Assembly (NCBI GenBank): GCA_028023455.1
Contig: JAQFVV010012529.1
Location: forward strand, 1,240,001-1,304,000
Direction of reading: 5' to 3'
DNA: 64,000 bases
Source of the DNA: Epiperipatus broadwayi
Lineage: Eukaryota > Onychophora > Udeonychophora > Euonychophora > Peripatidae
In this document: positions 1 through 11,450 of the stretch, piece by piece
Layout of the letters: the number at the start of each line of letters is the position of its first letter
How positions within the stretch are numbered: the stretch's first letter is position 1
Made by a program: the position numbers and the translations under genes
Notes under the pieces: model-generated
The model's database searches: none
What the model was told of the DNA's origin: nothing
The model's input: only the letters and a program-made list of their open reading frames with translations

Positions 1-46
1 AAATCTTGAAGCTATAATTATTATTATACTATAATGTGTAATAGGT

Positions 47-279
47 TTGCTTATAGTTTTGAGATATAAATTAACAAAAATAATATCTATAGATTCACAA
101 GTATTGCTACAAAAAATGGCAGTTATTAAAAATTTTAAACATAAAAATGATAGATATATTTCAAATAAAAATATAGATACTTTACAAAAAGAACAATTTA
201 TTGAATTATGCAAAAATTATGGATATAATTTTAAGATTATTAAAAGTATAGTTTCTAATTATAAACCACCTAATTTAAA

Positions 280-320
<41 letters not shown>

Positions 321-770
321 ATAGCAGCAATGGCAGCTCTGATAAAAAGTGGATAAAACTCATATTTGCCTAAAATTTATAATATATTACTAAAAAATAA
401 AAATTGTATAGACAAAAACATCAACATAGGATGGTCAAATAATAAAAATTTAGACAAACAATAGGTAATTATAAACTAAGATATGAAATATAAAAAAGTA
501 TTGTATATAAAATTAATTGTAGAAATTGCAATAATATTTACTATGGACATGCAGGAAAACAATTAGCTAAAAGAGCAATATATCATAATAATGCAGTTAA
601 TAGAAGAGATAATAATCATTATTTAAAATATGAATATAAAGTAGATGATGTAAAAAATATAAAACCTTTATATTAAAGAACCTAATAGAAGAAAGGTATA
701 TGAAACAAATTATTTTAATTACAACAAACAATTGTATGAGTATATGTAAAACATTAATTAATTAAATTAA
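47..770 (+). pseudogene. Penelope-like element relic: RT thumb and GIY-YIG endonuclease
   Basis: C-terminal part of a Penelope-like retroelement polyprotein. Positions 47-373 are open and hold a thumb-like segment (DRYISNKN, then KNYGYNFKIIKSIV), broken by an AGT microsatellite. A short open frame at 497-676 (59 codons) carries the GIY-YIG endonuclease signature: VYKINC with two Cys (C-x2-C), then IYYGHAGKQLAKR and a conserved NNH. Further residues resembling the domain end (LIEERYMKQI) follow at about 676-760 in another frame. In the family, the endonuclease nicks target DNA to prime reverse transcription. Several stops and frameshifts separate the parts, and the RT catalytic palm is missing or lies upstream of the window. 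The assignment rests on motif order, not on a search. A second copy of the thumb segment is at about 1263-1384. Confidence 0.68.
281..320. repeat. (AGT)n microsatellite
   Basis: About 13 perfect AGT units, followed by imperfect AGC/AAT units to about 340. Read in the Penelope frame it would give a serine run, but it sits between diagnostic parts of a dead element, so it is a microsatellite expansion rather than a low-complexity protein domain. Confidence 0.95.
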
Positions 771-939
771 TAATTGGATAATGAAAAATGAATGGAAAAT
801 TATATAATATACATTTATAAATGTTTTTTTTGTTCTTCCTTGTACATATTGTATTATTGTTATAATTGGTTCTAGTTAATTTTATATATAAGAATTTTAG
901 ACTTATAAAAGAAGGGTGCATATTAAATTTGAACCTAAA

Positions 940-1640
940 ATTTTTAGCATCTTATTTCTGCCAATGTCTCCAATGATCATGTTTTCGTTTTGCCTCTAAA
1001 CATATGCATAGTATTATACTTGATAACGGTTCACTTGCTGTTTGATAGTAGCTATATAGAATTGCGAATATCTGGCTGTAATCTAATTTTTAGTTTTTTT
1101 TATTACCATATTAATTCAAAGTGAATATTTTGGTTATAATTTTTTTATTTTTGTCGATATCATATTTCCCCAATGATCGTGCCTTTGCTTTACGCTCCAC
1201 ACATGTGCATAGTATTTCTAAGTTAATCCAGTTGCTATTTGATAGCAATTGTGTAGAATTGAAACATAAAAATGATAGATATATTACAGATAAAAATATA
1301 GATACTTTACAAAAGGAACTGTTTATTGAATTATACAAAAATTATAGATATAATTTTAAGATTATTAAAAATGTAGTTTATTAAAAAATGTAATATAGTT
1401 TATTATAGTTTAATATGTGGCTATATTTTAATTTTGAGGTTTTTTTATTATCTTACTATTTCAAAACAAATATTTTAACATTTTATTTCTGTCAATGTCA
1501 TATTTCCCAATAATCATGTTTTTGCTTCACACTTTACACATGCGCATAGTAATATTACACTAATTGATATCCACTGTAAAGAATATTTGTGGAATTTGGC
1601 TGTATTTTAATTTTGAGTTTTATTATTATCCATACTCACT
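940..1640. repeat. Three imperfect copies of a ~180-340 bp repeat, one containing Penelope thumb sequence
   Basis: A block containing a cAATGAT/AATAATCATG-like core, TTTGCTTYAC, and CATRYGCATAGTA occurs at about 960-1010, 1155-1220 and 1500-1555. Each copy is followed by TGGCTRTA and AATTTTKAGTTTTT (starts at 1072, 1416 and 1597). The second period is longer because it contains a 120-bp piece (about 1263-1384) nearly identical to the thumb-coding segment at 136-250. Terminal repeats of this kind are known for Penelope-like elements as pseudo-LTRs, which is a possible explanation but not proven here. Confidence 0.7.
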
Positions 1641-1644
1641 AATG

Positions 1645-2535
1645 ATGGAAAAAACAATTTGCATATGGTGCTGAATTCAAAAGAAAAGATATGATGTGCA
1701 CTGAAGAAATTGGAAATCATGCAACCAGTAAAAGATTTGCTGTTAACAAAAGTAATGTTCATTGTTGGAGAACCTTGAATGAAATGTTAGTGTAAAAAAA
1801 CATAAAATCATTCTCAAGACCTAAAAAAGGAAGGTATATGCATTTGACACAGATGTTTTACTTTACATATGTCAAAAAAGGAGGGAAAGAAATTAAAATT
1901 TTAACTACTGAATATGAAAAATTGTGAATTACTGTAATGCTGTCTATAACCACTATCTTTTATTACCTATTTTAAACAGAAAAACTATACCAAAGGAAAA
2001 TTTTCCTAAGAGTGTTATAATTCATGCACAAAAGGATGCATGGATGACAACAGAATTGATGAAAGATTAGTTACAAAATATTTGAGAGAAGAGACCTAGC
2101 GCTCTTTTTAAAAAATGAAGCATGCTAATAATGGTTATAGTTTGGATACATTTAACAGCTTAAAGTAAAAACACCAAAGTAATAATACCAGAAGATATGA
2201 CTTGTCAACTTCAACTAGTTTATGTATCTGTTATCAAATCCTTTAAAGATAGAATGAGAATCCATTATGAAGCATTGTTAAATTGAGAAGATCATTCTTT
2301 GATAACAATAGCTAAAATAAAGTTTTATCTTCTACAAAATACTTAATAGGTTTTGCAGTTTTGGAAAGACTATCCCTGTAGAAATTATCAAAAAAAAAAA
2401 AAAAATTCTAAAAATGTTGCATTTTAATGATTTAAATGGCACTGAAGATGATATATCCTGTTGGAATAGTGAAGATAGAATTCAAGTTCTGAAAGTGAAG
2501 ATGTCAAAAATGAAAGTGTGTCTGGTCAAGTATCG
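1645..2535 (+). pseudogene. pogo/Tigger-like (Tc1-mariner superfamily) transposase relic
   Basis: Fragments of a CENP-B/pogo-type transposase appear in order across all three plus frames. At about 1660-1790 is an N-terminal helix-turn-helix-like stretch (AEFKRKDM, NHATSKRFAVNKSNVHCW). At about 1990-2065 is the mid-domain PKENFPKSVIIHAQKDAWM. At about 2195-2275 is DMTCQLQ followed by SFKDRMRIHYEALL, which in the family follows the second catalytic Asp region (usual form GGMTCQLQPLDV). At about 2360-2460 is PVEIIK, then FNDLNGTEDD, the typical C-terminus. Stops and frameshifts are frequent, so no active protein is possible. Family transposases cut and paste the element at TA sites. I could not identify terminal inverted repeats with confidence. 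Confidence 0.68.
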
Positions 2536-2539
2536 CAAT

Positions 2540-4235
2540 AAATTAGGTGAGCTTATTATAATTATATTAGTTCTTATTTAAATAAAAAAAAATTTATTTT
2601 TTTTTCAATAAAATCATTTTTAATTTTTCCCCCCCAATTTTCCAAGCTTAAAATCCTACTGCTCCTTAAATTCAAGGATTCAAATTAACATGGTAGTTCC
2701 ATCACATTGAAAAGGGCTAAAATAAATATTTGCTGAAAAAGCTTTTCTATATTATTTTTATTATATATACACAATTATTGCTGTTATATAAGTATATTTT
2801 ATTTTATATTTGTAATGTGTGATTTATTTAAATATAATAAAAAATGTGTATTCCAAAATAATTCAATTGAAAATAACTATTAAACTGTATAGCACCATGA
2901 ATGGCTTTATATTTTATTAGAATGACTTTTTGCTAATATTGTTCCTATGCTTTTATGTAAAAGAGAAAAACTTGAATCATTGGAATGCCATTTTTAGTTA
3001 TACATCATTCAATTTCTTCTATAAGCAATTTGAAAAAATGTAAAAATTAGTGATCAAACCCTCCCTTTCTCCAATTTTTATATAACTATGTGGGGAATTT
3101 CCATTATATACTTTTATTTTATACTATGTTTATTATGTTGGATGTGTGTGTATGCCCTTAAATTTATCTAAATGCAATTTTTTTTAACCTTCTAATGTAA
3201 TTTTTTATTTTTATTTGCACAGTTATTTATTATAATCTCAGTAAACATATTTTTTAATATTAAATTATAATATCATGTTATTTTTCTATTAATATACAAT
3301 GTTTACTTATGTTAAAATTTTACTATAGTTAATTGTTTTATGAAATTTTGTCATGACAGTGCCAATCTCAATGAACTTGCTATTGTTAAAAATTCATTTG
3401 TGGATATGAATATTACTCCGTTTTGATTTCTACTATTGTAATTGTGTTTGTTTTTATTTTTAGTGTGTAATCCATCTTGTTTTACTGTAAACCCAAGTAG
3501 ATATAATTTGTGTTTTATTTCCATTTTTTTTTTTTTTTTTACATCTTTTAATATATTGGAATAAGGAGTAGAAACTACACAATGGTTACAATTTATTTTT
3601 CCAATATTTATCTTTATTACAATAATAAACATGATTAGAATTAATTTTAAAAATGTAAAAATCATAAATAAGAAAAAAAAATTCTACATTCAATTATCTA
3701 GTATAAACAAGTTCTCATTTTTTATTGGAAGAAAAAAAAATAAAGCAATTAATTAGTTTGCTTAATTGGAAAAGTTTGCAAGACTAGTTATTTATATTAC
3801 ATTTTAATTTTGTTTTTAAACATATAGTTTCAAATTCTCTCTTTGTACTAATTGTTAATATCTTTTTAAAAATAACATCTATTAAAGATTCTTAACTTTT
3901 TCCTTCTGATAAAAAAAAAGGTTTTATTAAATATATATATAATTGACTGAATAGTTTATTAAAAATAGTTTATTGTTAATTTTTCAAAAACATCCAAGAA
4001 AATAATTTTTAAAGCACATTAATTATCCTATTGAAGTTTATTATTGATTTAACAATGATAAATATTACTTAATGATTATTAGGATGAATCCTGCATATAA
4101 AAAGATTAATATATATTAATAATTTTTATTAGTCATTCATTAGACTAAAGATTATCCCCTTAATGAATAATATTTCTGTAATGTAATTTTCATTACACCA
4201 CAAGATGTTAAAAGTAGATAGAAACCAGTCCCTAC
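2540..4235. other. AT-rich DNA, no gene seen
   Basis: Low-complexity AT-rich sequence with poly-A and poly-T runs. The one longer open stretch (3351-3665, minus) is Lys/Asn/Ile-rich, shows no motif and is probably chance. Confidence 0.7.
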
Positions 4236-4362
4236 CTTGTGTGAGAGTGATGTATTATTCAATAAAAGATTGAGGTTTTGATTACACTGAAGCCTTCTAG
4301 GGGGCAATAGTGCATCCAGAAGCATTTGGAGAGCATTCCGGCAATCTAGAAGTCCATGGCTC
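4236..4362 (-). CDS. Candidate internal exon of an unidentified host gene
   Basis: A 127-base open stretch on the minus strand is bounded by an AG acceptor (TATAAG before 4362) and a good donor (ACAAG then GTAGGG at 4236/4235). It reads one base plus 42 codons without a stop, entering in phase 1 and leaving in phase 0. The peptide is Leu-rich, with CRNALQMLLDALLPPRRLQ followed by NLLLNNTSLSHK, and looks like a helical segment of a real protein. Its base composition is visibly less AT-rich than the flanks. I do not recognise the protein family. No partner exon in matching phase was firmly found; the exon-like ORF at 11314-11450 would lie upstream in the same direction but ends in a stop. Chance or an old TE exon remains possible. 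Confidence 0.4.
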
Positions 4363-5391
4363 CTTATAGAACACATATATTTAAAAATTAATTGTTTTCA
4401 TGATTTTGTGATTGGATAATCATTTAAAATTCAAATTCTGCATTTTAATTCATCTTATCCATCTTACATGATTAATATTTTCATAAATTTTTTATTTCAA
4501 TTATTTAATCATTTGAAAATTGACCATGTCTGACAGAAATAGATATCAATTTTCTATGTCAATGAGAAAATAGAGAATGTATATATGTGTGTATAGTAGG
4601 TTATGTTTACAATAGCAAATATATTCATTATATTTCATTCCAATATAATATATAAAAATCACTTTTCTAATTCATTTGAACTAAAATAAATCTAATTTTA
4701 TATAATTTAATATTAGGAGTAAAAATAATAATGGCAAGAAAGAACTAAGATCATAAATTTGAGTTAGCCTAATTAGTACCAACTTATATTGCTAATTAGG
4801 GAGAAAAGACAAAGCAAATATTATTCGAAACTGTTATGTTTTGTAGGTTTGGTGTTTATATCTGGTGCAATCATTTTATGTATTAATTATTATTTATAAT
4901 TATTCGAACAATGTCATGGTCAGATGAACAAAACGTGCTTGCATGCAAAATAAAAAATTGAACATATACAGGATATTTTAACTTCAATTTTTTATATACT
5001 TAAAAAATTTATTCATTTTTTTGCTATTGTAAAAATTATTGTATCATACAGGTTTTAGTCTATCCATGCAGCAGATGAGTTTAACTAGTAATGTGTTAGG
5101 CAACTATTACATAAGTAATTGACATAATTTACTATGTTTTAGCAGGAATATGGGTTTTTGCAGTGACTTGTTCATAGCATCAGTGTGATAGTATCGCAGA
5201 TAAGTCAATGCATGCAAGTTGATTCAGGCGATTTCAAATCTATAAACACTAGTGGTTTAGGAATAAATTTCATTTTTTGTTTGCTTTGCCAACAATCATC
5301 AGTCAATAATGTGATAGATAAGTGGAGTCATACAAAGTGTAAATTAAATCTTTTATTTTATGACTATTATTGCAAATTTTATTACTTCATT
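4363..5391. other. AT-rich DNA, no gene seen
   Basis: No recognisable coding or structural signal. A short open stretch at 5185-5418 overlaps the start of the hAT relic, and its N-terminal part shows no motif. Confidence 0.6.
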
Positions 5392-7120
5392 ATGTCTGAA
5401 TCTAAGAAGAAATGTTGACAGTACACTATTGCATATTTGAAATATGATCTTCTATGGATCAATTATTATCTACATGCTTGATTTGCCAAAAAGTATTTTT
5501 AAAGAAGCAATGAAGCCTTCTAGGCTACAAGAGCATTTGAGTAAAATGCATACTGATAAAAAGGATAAAGATTTATCCTATTTTTAAGTTCTAGAAAAAA
5601 AATTTTTAACGTCCAATTATATCAAAACTTGCTTGCATTGTCCACCAAATAAGATAATGATGGATTACAAGCTTCTTATAATATTTCATTATTAATCACA
5701 AAAACAGGAAAACCACATGCAATTGGTGAGGAATTAATCTTGCTGGCAGTAAAAAAGTAATAAACACTGTGCTTCATAAGCCAACATCAGATACCATCAG
5801 GAAAATTCCTTTGAGTAATAATTCAGTGCAAAGAAGAATCAATGAAATGACTGAAGATATTGAAAGATCATTGTGCAATTATTTGAAGACATGCCAATTT
5901 TCCATTCAATTCTATGAATGAACTCTCCCAAATAATGTACTAATTTTATCATACGTACATTTCATAAAAGAGCGAAAAGTTTGTCAATAATTATTATTTG
6001 CTAAAAATTTGGAAGCAGATAAAAGGGGAGAATCTATATTTAATACCACAAATAAGTTTTTTCAAGAAAAAAACATTCCTATTCATAATATTTTGTCTGC
6101 TGCTATTGATGATGCTCCAGCAATGACAGGGTGCAACAAGGGTTTCATAGAGCATTTGAACAATTTGTACCAAATGTACTTGCTATGTATTGTGTTCTTC
6201 ATTATCAATATTTGGTTACAAAGAATTTAAGTGAATGACTGCATAAGATGCTCCATTACATTATTAGAGCAGTCAACAACTTAGAAGCAATTTATTGAAT
6301 GACAGATTGTTTAGCCAAATTTGTAGTGTAAATGATGATTTCAATCGTATGCTGCTTCACACAGAAGTTCATTGGCTTTCAACAGCTATTTGTCTGAATC
6401 GATTTTACAATTTATTTGATTCAATACTAGAGTTCCTAGAAAAAGTGATGATGGATTGCAGGCCAACCTGATTAAATCCAAAAATGACATCACTTAGTTG
6501 ACAGACCTCTATAAAATATTTAATGAGGTCAGTCTATAATTACAAGGTGATAAATTGAATTTAATTAAAACAAAAAAGTTATTGCCGATTTCACAGGAAA
6601 ATATCTTCTGTTCAAGTGGAATCTAGGACGAGAAGAATATAGCCACATTTCAAATTTATCAGCAGTATCTCTAAAAAGGGAAGATTTGCTTACCTACTGA
6701 CAACACTTGAAAGTTCTCCATGCTGATTTCAATGAATGATTAAAAAATATTCTAAACGTGAATATACCAAATTGGGTTCTAGATTTTTTCTCACATGTAA
6801 ACTCAGCAAGATTATCAAATTTAGAAGTAGAACTCATAGAATTCACAACAAATAAATTAAAAATAAAATTCAAAAGTAGATACCAAGAGTTCTAGCTTCA
6901 GAAATCAATACCAACACTATCCTGGATTATGGGAAATAGTTCAGAAATTTTCAATTGCATTTTCATCTTTTTATTTGACTGAACATGGGTTTAGTGCTGT
7001 AACAAATTTACTATCTAAGAAAAGGAACCAATTGCATATAACTGAGTTATGACTGTTTTTAATGAAAGTTGAACCTGATATTAACAAATTTTTAAAATGC
7101 ATCAGGCTGATCCTTCACAT
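5392..7120 (+). pseudogene. hAT-superfamily transposase relic, ZBED5-like
   Basis: A nearly full-length but heavily broken hAT transposase of the kind domesticated as ZBED5. The order is: MSESKKKC start at 5392; BED-type zinc finger at about 5470-5570 (CLICQK, then SRLQEHLSKMH); ASYNISLLITKTGKPHAIGEE at about 5655-5730; NNSVQRRINEMTEDIE at about 5815-5870; EADKRGESIFNTTNKFF at 6009-6065; and IDDAPAMTG at about 6105-6130, the catalytic-region motif, normally DGAPAM. Later come HTEVHWLS, NLIKTKKLLP and the C-terminal dimerisation block SFYLTEHGFSAVTNLLSKKRNQL at about 6965-7040. Many in-frame stops and frame changes show that it is dead. No introns and no convincing terminal inverted repeats or 8-bp duplications were found. 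Confidence 0.85.
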
Positions 7121-7436
7121 TAATTAATTTTTTCTTTGTATTTTTACTTTGTAAGTTCGAAATAAACAATTTTTTCTAATACATTTGGTGCTGTTTTCAT
7201 TATTACAATAATATTCTTACAAATGTAATATAATCTTCTAATATGTATTTCAAATTTTCATATTTAAACCATTGAATGAAACTTCACATTAATTTGTTAT
7301 TTTTGCTTTATAAGTTTGAAACAAACAATTTTGTAATATATTTGGTGTTTTAATTATTATAGTCAGATTCTTACTAATGTAATACAATTTCTTAATATGT
7401 ATTCTGAATTTTCATATTTAAACCATTGTATAAAAC
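7113..7436. repeat. Imperfect ~169-bp tandem duplication after the hAT relic
   Basis: The block beginning CTTCACATTAATT at 7113 recurs at 7282. Shared anchors are AAACAATTTT, ATATTTGGTG, RTAATAYAATYTYYTAATATG and TTCATATTTAAACCATTG. It directly follows the end of the hAT coding region, so it is probably duplicated 3' non-coding sequence of that element. Confidence 0.8.
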
Positions 7437-8044
7437 TGTGCATAATGTTATTCGAGCATACACTTTACAATCTTGACCTATGGGCTACGTTTCATCAAAA
7501 TTGCTACAGCAATAACTGTGTTCAAGATGAAGCACATATTGGCTACTTTTTCAATAATTTAATGGCATAAGCAATAACATATCATTAGTTGCTATTTACA
7601 TTGAAAATATCAAATGGATTGAACACAGAAAACTTATAATGGGTGAGGGGAAGCCTTTACAAAATTTATGTCATGGAAAGTGAGCGGTGACCTGAAAAAG
7701 TTTGGGAATCTATAGTTAGATGCTCAAAAATTTGATTTATTTTCATGTTGCCTTTTTTGTTCAGCATAACAAACTTGCAGTCACCGAATCTTTTCTGAAA
7801 AAACAATCCATTATAAATGTCATTTTTGTATTACACAATTTATTGATACTTGACTTATTATATAAAACTTGTAATTCCATTTGATTGTAATTTTTGGGTT
7901 CATAATTTTTTGAAATTTATAGTAGTGAAATTGTCTCTGTTAAAAATAAATGGGCTAACATATTGTAATATCGATATTTAAAATTTTATTTAATTTTTAA
8001 AAAAAAATCAGAGTTCATAATTTTACTATGTATCCACTGCAGAT
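7437..8044. other. AT-rich DNA, no gene seen
   Basis: No coding motif or clear repeat recognised between the hAT relic and the RTE-type LINE. Confidence 0.55.
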
Positions 8045-10853
8045 CACTTGCAAGTGAAGGAAGATTGCAAGGATTAGAAGAAGAACTCTCTTATATTAAA
8101 TGGGACATTATTGGACTTTGTGAAGTTAGAAGAAAAGGTGAAGAGACAATTGATTTAAAAAGTGGACATATACTCTATTATAAAGACACAAATATTGGAA
8201 ATACAAGTGGAGTAGGATTCATTATAAATAAAGAGTGGAAGAACAATATTGTGGAGATTGATGGTGTATCGGACAGAGTGGCAAGATTAGTTATATAACT
8301 TAATAGCAGATACCAAATGCAGATAATTCAGGTTTATACCCCAACAAGTTCTCATAGTTATGAAGTAGTAGAAGATTTTTATATGGATGTACAAAAGGCT
8401 TTTGATCAGAGTAAACACCATTTTAAAATTGTTATGGGAGACTTTAATGCTAGAATTGATAAAAAAAAAAGAAAGATGAAAGTACTGTGGGTAATTTTGG
8501 TTATGGTAATAGAAATGAGAGAGGGCATAGACTTGTGGAGTTTGCAGAAAAAGAAAAACTTTATATTATGAATTCTTTTTTTGAGAAAAATGTTAAAAGG
8601 AAATGGACATGGAAGCATCCAAATGAAGGTACAGCAAAATTGGATTATATTTTGACTAACAGGAAATACATATTTCAAGATTGTAATGTTCTTAATAAAT
8701 TTAACACAGGAAGTGATCATCGATTAGTAAGGTGTAAGATACATGTTAATGTAAAACTAGAGACAAAAATTATTAAGAAAAACAATATTTACAGTTGATA
8801 TTCCTAATCTTCAGAAACATTCTAATGAATTTAAATTAGAACTTACAAATCGGTTTCAAGTATTAGTAGATTTTGAACATGATTCAGATTTGAATGAAAT
8901 TAATATGAAAATAACTGATACACTTTTGAAAACTGCAACAAAGATAGCTGGTAGAAAAAAACAGCAATTGACCAATAAAATTTCTACTGAGACTAGAGAA
9001 TTTATGAAGAAAAGAAGGAATATGAAGATATACGAAAATGATGCATTAAAAAGAATTGAATATCTCGAATTTTGTAAAATGGTACGGAAAAGAGTTGAAA
9101 ATGATATAAGAAAGTATAACTGTGAACTAGCAAGGAAAGCTGTAGAAGAAAATAAAAGTCTTAAGAATGTAAAACAACATTTTGGTATTGGTAGGAAATT
9201 TATATCTGCAATAAGAAAAAAAGATGGAATTATTACTAAAAGGAGAGATGACATCATGAAATTGGTAGAAGATTTTTATCAAGAATTATATAGTAATAAA
9301 GAACAAGTACCTTCTATATCTATTATCTCTTCCAAATTGCCCAGAATTTTAAATGAAGAAGTGAGACATGCAATTAAATGTATGAAGAAAGGAAAGGCTC
9401 CAGGTAATGATGGAATTATAATTGATATATTAAAAGAAGCAGGTGAAGAAATAGAAAATTTTTTAGCAAAGTTATATACCAAATGTCTAAATGATAAAGA
9501 TGTACCGGATGATTGGAAGAATGCAGTAATAATATTAATATTTAAAAAAGGTGATAAAGAAGATATTAGAAATTACAGACCTATCAGCCTTTTATCAGTT
9601 TTATATAAAATTTTTACCAAGATAATTACTACTCATCTACAGAGAACATTGGATTTCCACCAACCAACAGAACAAGCTGGATATAAAAGTGGTTTTAGTA
9701 CAGTAGATCATATCCAGGTATTGAGAGAAGTTATAGAAAGGACAAATGAATATGAGTTGCCATTATGCTTAGGATTTGTAGATTATGAAAAGGCATTTGA
9801 TTCTATAAACATTTCTTCAGTGATTAAAGCATTAGATCATCAAGGTATAGATAGATTCAGGATATTGTCATATTTTAAAGAATATTTATAAAAATGCAAC
9901 GGCAACAATTAGATTACATAATGACACTGGGAAAGTCAACATTGAGAAAGGTGTAAGACAAGGTGACTCCATATCTCCAAAACTTTTTACAGCAGTGCTG
10001 CATAAAGTATTTTGTGAATTAAAATGGGAAACTAAAGGAGTGAAAGTAAATGGTGATTATTTAAGTCATTTAGATTTCGCAGATGATGTAGTTGTTTTTG
10101 CAAATAATGCTTCAGATCTGCAGGAATTGTTGCAGGAATTATCAGATGAAAGTAGGAAAGTAGGACTAAAGATAAATGTTAAAAAGACGGAAGTAATGTT
10201 TAATCGATTTCCTCAAAATATGAAAATAAAGATTGATTATGAAGAATTAGAAGAAGTTAACAGTTACAAATACCTTGGTCAGATTATTAATACAGATGGA
10301 AACATAATGGAGGAAATTAATCATAGAATTAAACTTGGTTGGAGTGCTTTTGGTAGAAATAACTTGATACTAAAAGGAAATATGCCTATGTGTTTGAAAG
10401 GGAAGGTTTTTAACAAATGTGTTTTACCAGTTCTTACTTATGGATCTGAGACTTGGACACTTAATAGAAGAGCAATTCAGAGACTTCAGACCACTCAAAG
10501 AAGTATGGAGATATGTATGTTGGGAGTAACAAGAAGAGATCGTAAATGCAATGTATGGGTAAGAGAACAAACAGGTGTTACTGACCTCATTGAAAAAATT
10601 AAAAGATTGAAGTGGAGTTGAGCTGGACATATTGTTAGAAGAGATGATAATAGATGGACAATTGAAATTTTAAACTGGATTCCAAGAGATTGTAAAAGAC
10701 CCAGAAAGAGACCACATGTGAGATGGATGGATGAAATAAGAAAGTGAGCAGGGGTGATGTGGAGAAGAGAAGCTAAAGATCGGAGAAGATGGATTAAACT
10801 TGGAGAGACCTTCATCCTGCAGTGGATTGATAATGGTTGATAATGATGATGAT
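8045..10853 (+). mobile_element. RTE-type LINE, slightly 5'-truncated and inactivated
   Basis: Non-LTR retrotransposon with APE endonuclease and RT, of the type often annotated as endonuclease-reverse transcriptase or craniofacial development protein 2-like. Endonuclease motifs: SLASEGRLQGLEEEL, WDIIGLCEVRRKGEE, IIQVYTPTSSHS, MGDFNARI (about 8433) and GSDHRLVR (about 8710). RT motifs: KGKAPGNDGI (about 9390), NYRPISLLS (about 9575), GFVDYEKAFDS (about 9775), GVRQGDSISPKLF (about 9950), LDFADDVVVFA with catalytic FADD (about 10070), and YKYLGQIIN. The C-terminus matches the family (LPVLTYGSETWTL, RRDRKCN, GHIVRRDD). The NVRTL-like N-terminus is missing. The tail ends TGATAATGATGATGATC, typical of RTE elements. 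Breaks: stop at 8296-8298, frameshifts at the A-run near 8461, near 8780 and at about 9890, and TGA stops at 10619 and about 10747. Confidence 0.92.
8890..9891 (+). pseudogene. RTE-type LINE reverse transcriptase, main open segment (333 codons)
   Basis: Longest uninterrupted part of the LINE at 8045-10853, covering the linker after the endonuclease and the RT fingers and palm up to KAFDS. It ends at a TAA created by a one-base frameshift at about 9890; the reading resumes in another frame (NATATIRLHNDTGKV, then RQGD) and runs on in the 9995-10621 segment that holds FADD. As the catalytic residues are split between frames, this copy cannot make a functional RT. A 333-codon open run in such AT-rich DNA suggests the element is not very old. 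Confidence 0.88.
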
Positions 10854-10859
10854 CCAGAA

Positions 10860-11313
10860 TGCTTGTCGATAATTTCATAAGTGGTCCTGATCCCATGATA
10901 AATCTGAGTTTAAAGTTTGATTTTCAAATTTAATTGGTATCCAAAATTTCAAACTTAAGTTATTTATTTGGGGTTATTTATTTATAAATCGAATTATATT
11001 TTGATTTATTTATTATTTTGACATAATTTTTTATAAGTTCAAGTTTAATGAAATGGAGGTGATGATTAAGTAATTATTGTTTTGATTTGAATAAAATTGT
11101 CTTATTTAGGCCACATTTTTCGACTGTATTTTTGTTTATTACCCATTCAGTAGAAAGCAATAACATTTTATTAAAAAATAATCTAATATCTTTTAGACAT
11201 AATAAACAAATGCAAATAAAAATTTGATTATAAACTTCAAGTTAATCATGGGTCTAGTTTCTATATAGTTTAGTGCTGCAGCATTGATGATAGATGGATT
11301 CTGGAACTCAAGG
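10860..11313. other. AT-rich DNA, no gene seen
   Basis: Downstream flank of the RTE-type LINE. No motif recognised. Confidence 0.6.
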
Positions 11314-11450
11314 TCAATGGATCATAACTTCAACTCCATGAATTCCTGATAATAAATCATTCAATTTTATTTTTAGATTCAAAATAGATAGCTGAGGAAT
11401 GTGTCTGAGAAATGAATCTTTTATATATTCCAAAGTTAGACGAGTTTGAT
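11314..11450 (-). CDS. Candidate terminal exon, unidentified protein
   Basis: On the minus strand a textbook 3' splice site (pyrimidine-rich tract then CTTATCTGTAG, ending at 11451) is followed by an open frame of 44 codons to a TGA at 11314-11316. The peptide (TRLTLEYIKDSFLRHIPQL, then LKIKLNDLLSGIHGVEV) has normal amino-acid composition, unlike the Asn/Ile/Lys-rich chance ORFs around it. I do not recognise it. No good GT donor lies inside, so it would be a last exon. It could also be an old TE fragment or chance. Confidence 0.3.

Noticed and set aside
281-340. Serine-rich protein segment
   Set aside because: It is an AGT microsatellite interrupting a dead Penelope-like element; no support for a translated Ser-rich domain.
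5161-7800. Terminal inverted repeats for the ZBED5-like hAT relic
   Set aside because: CAGTG-like strings occur near 5160 and 7780, but no matching inverted pair or 8-bp duplication could be found.
8856-9257. 133-codon minus-strand ORF, Phe/Leu/Ser-rich
   Set aside because: Antisense shadow of the LINE linker coding region; apparent membrane segments come from the complement of Lys/Asn codons.
10495-10896. 133-codon minus-strand ORF over the RTE LINE end
   Set aside because: Antisense shadow of a recognisable plus-strand reverse transcriptase region.
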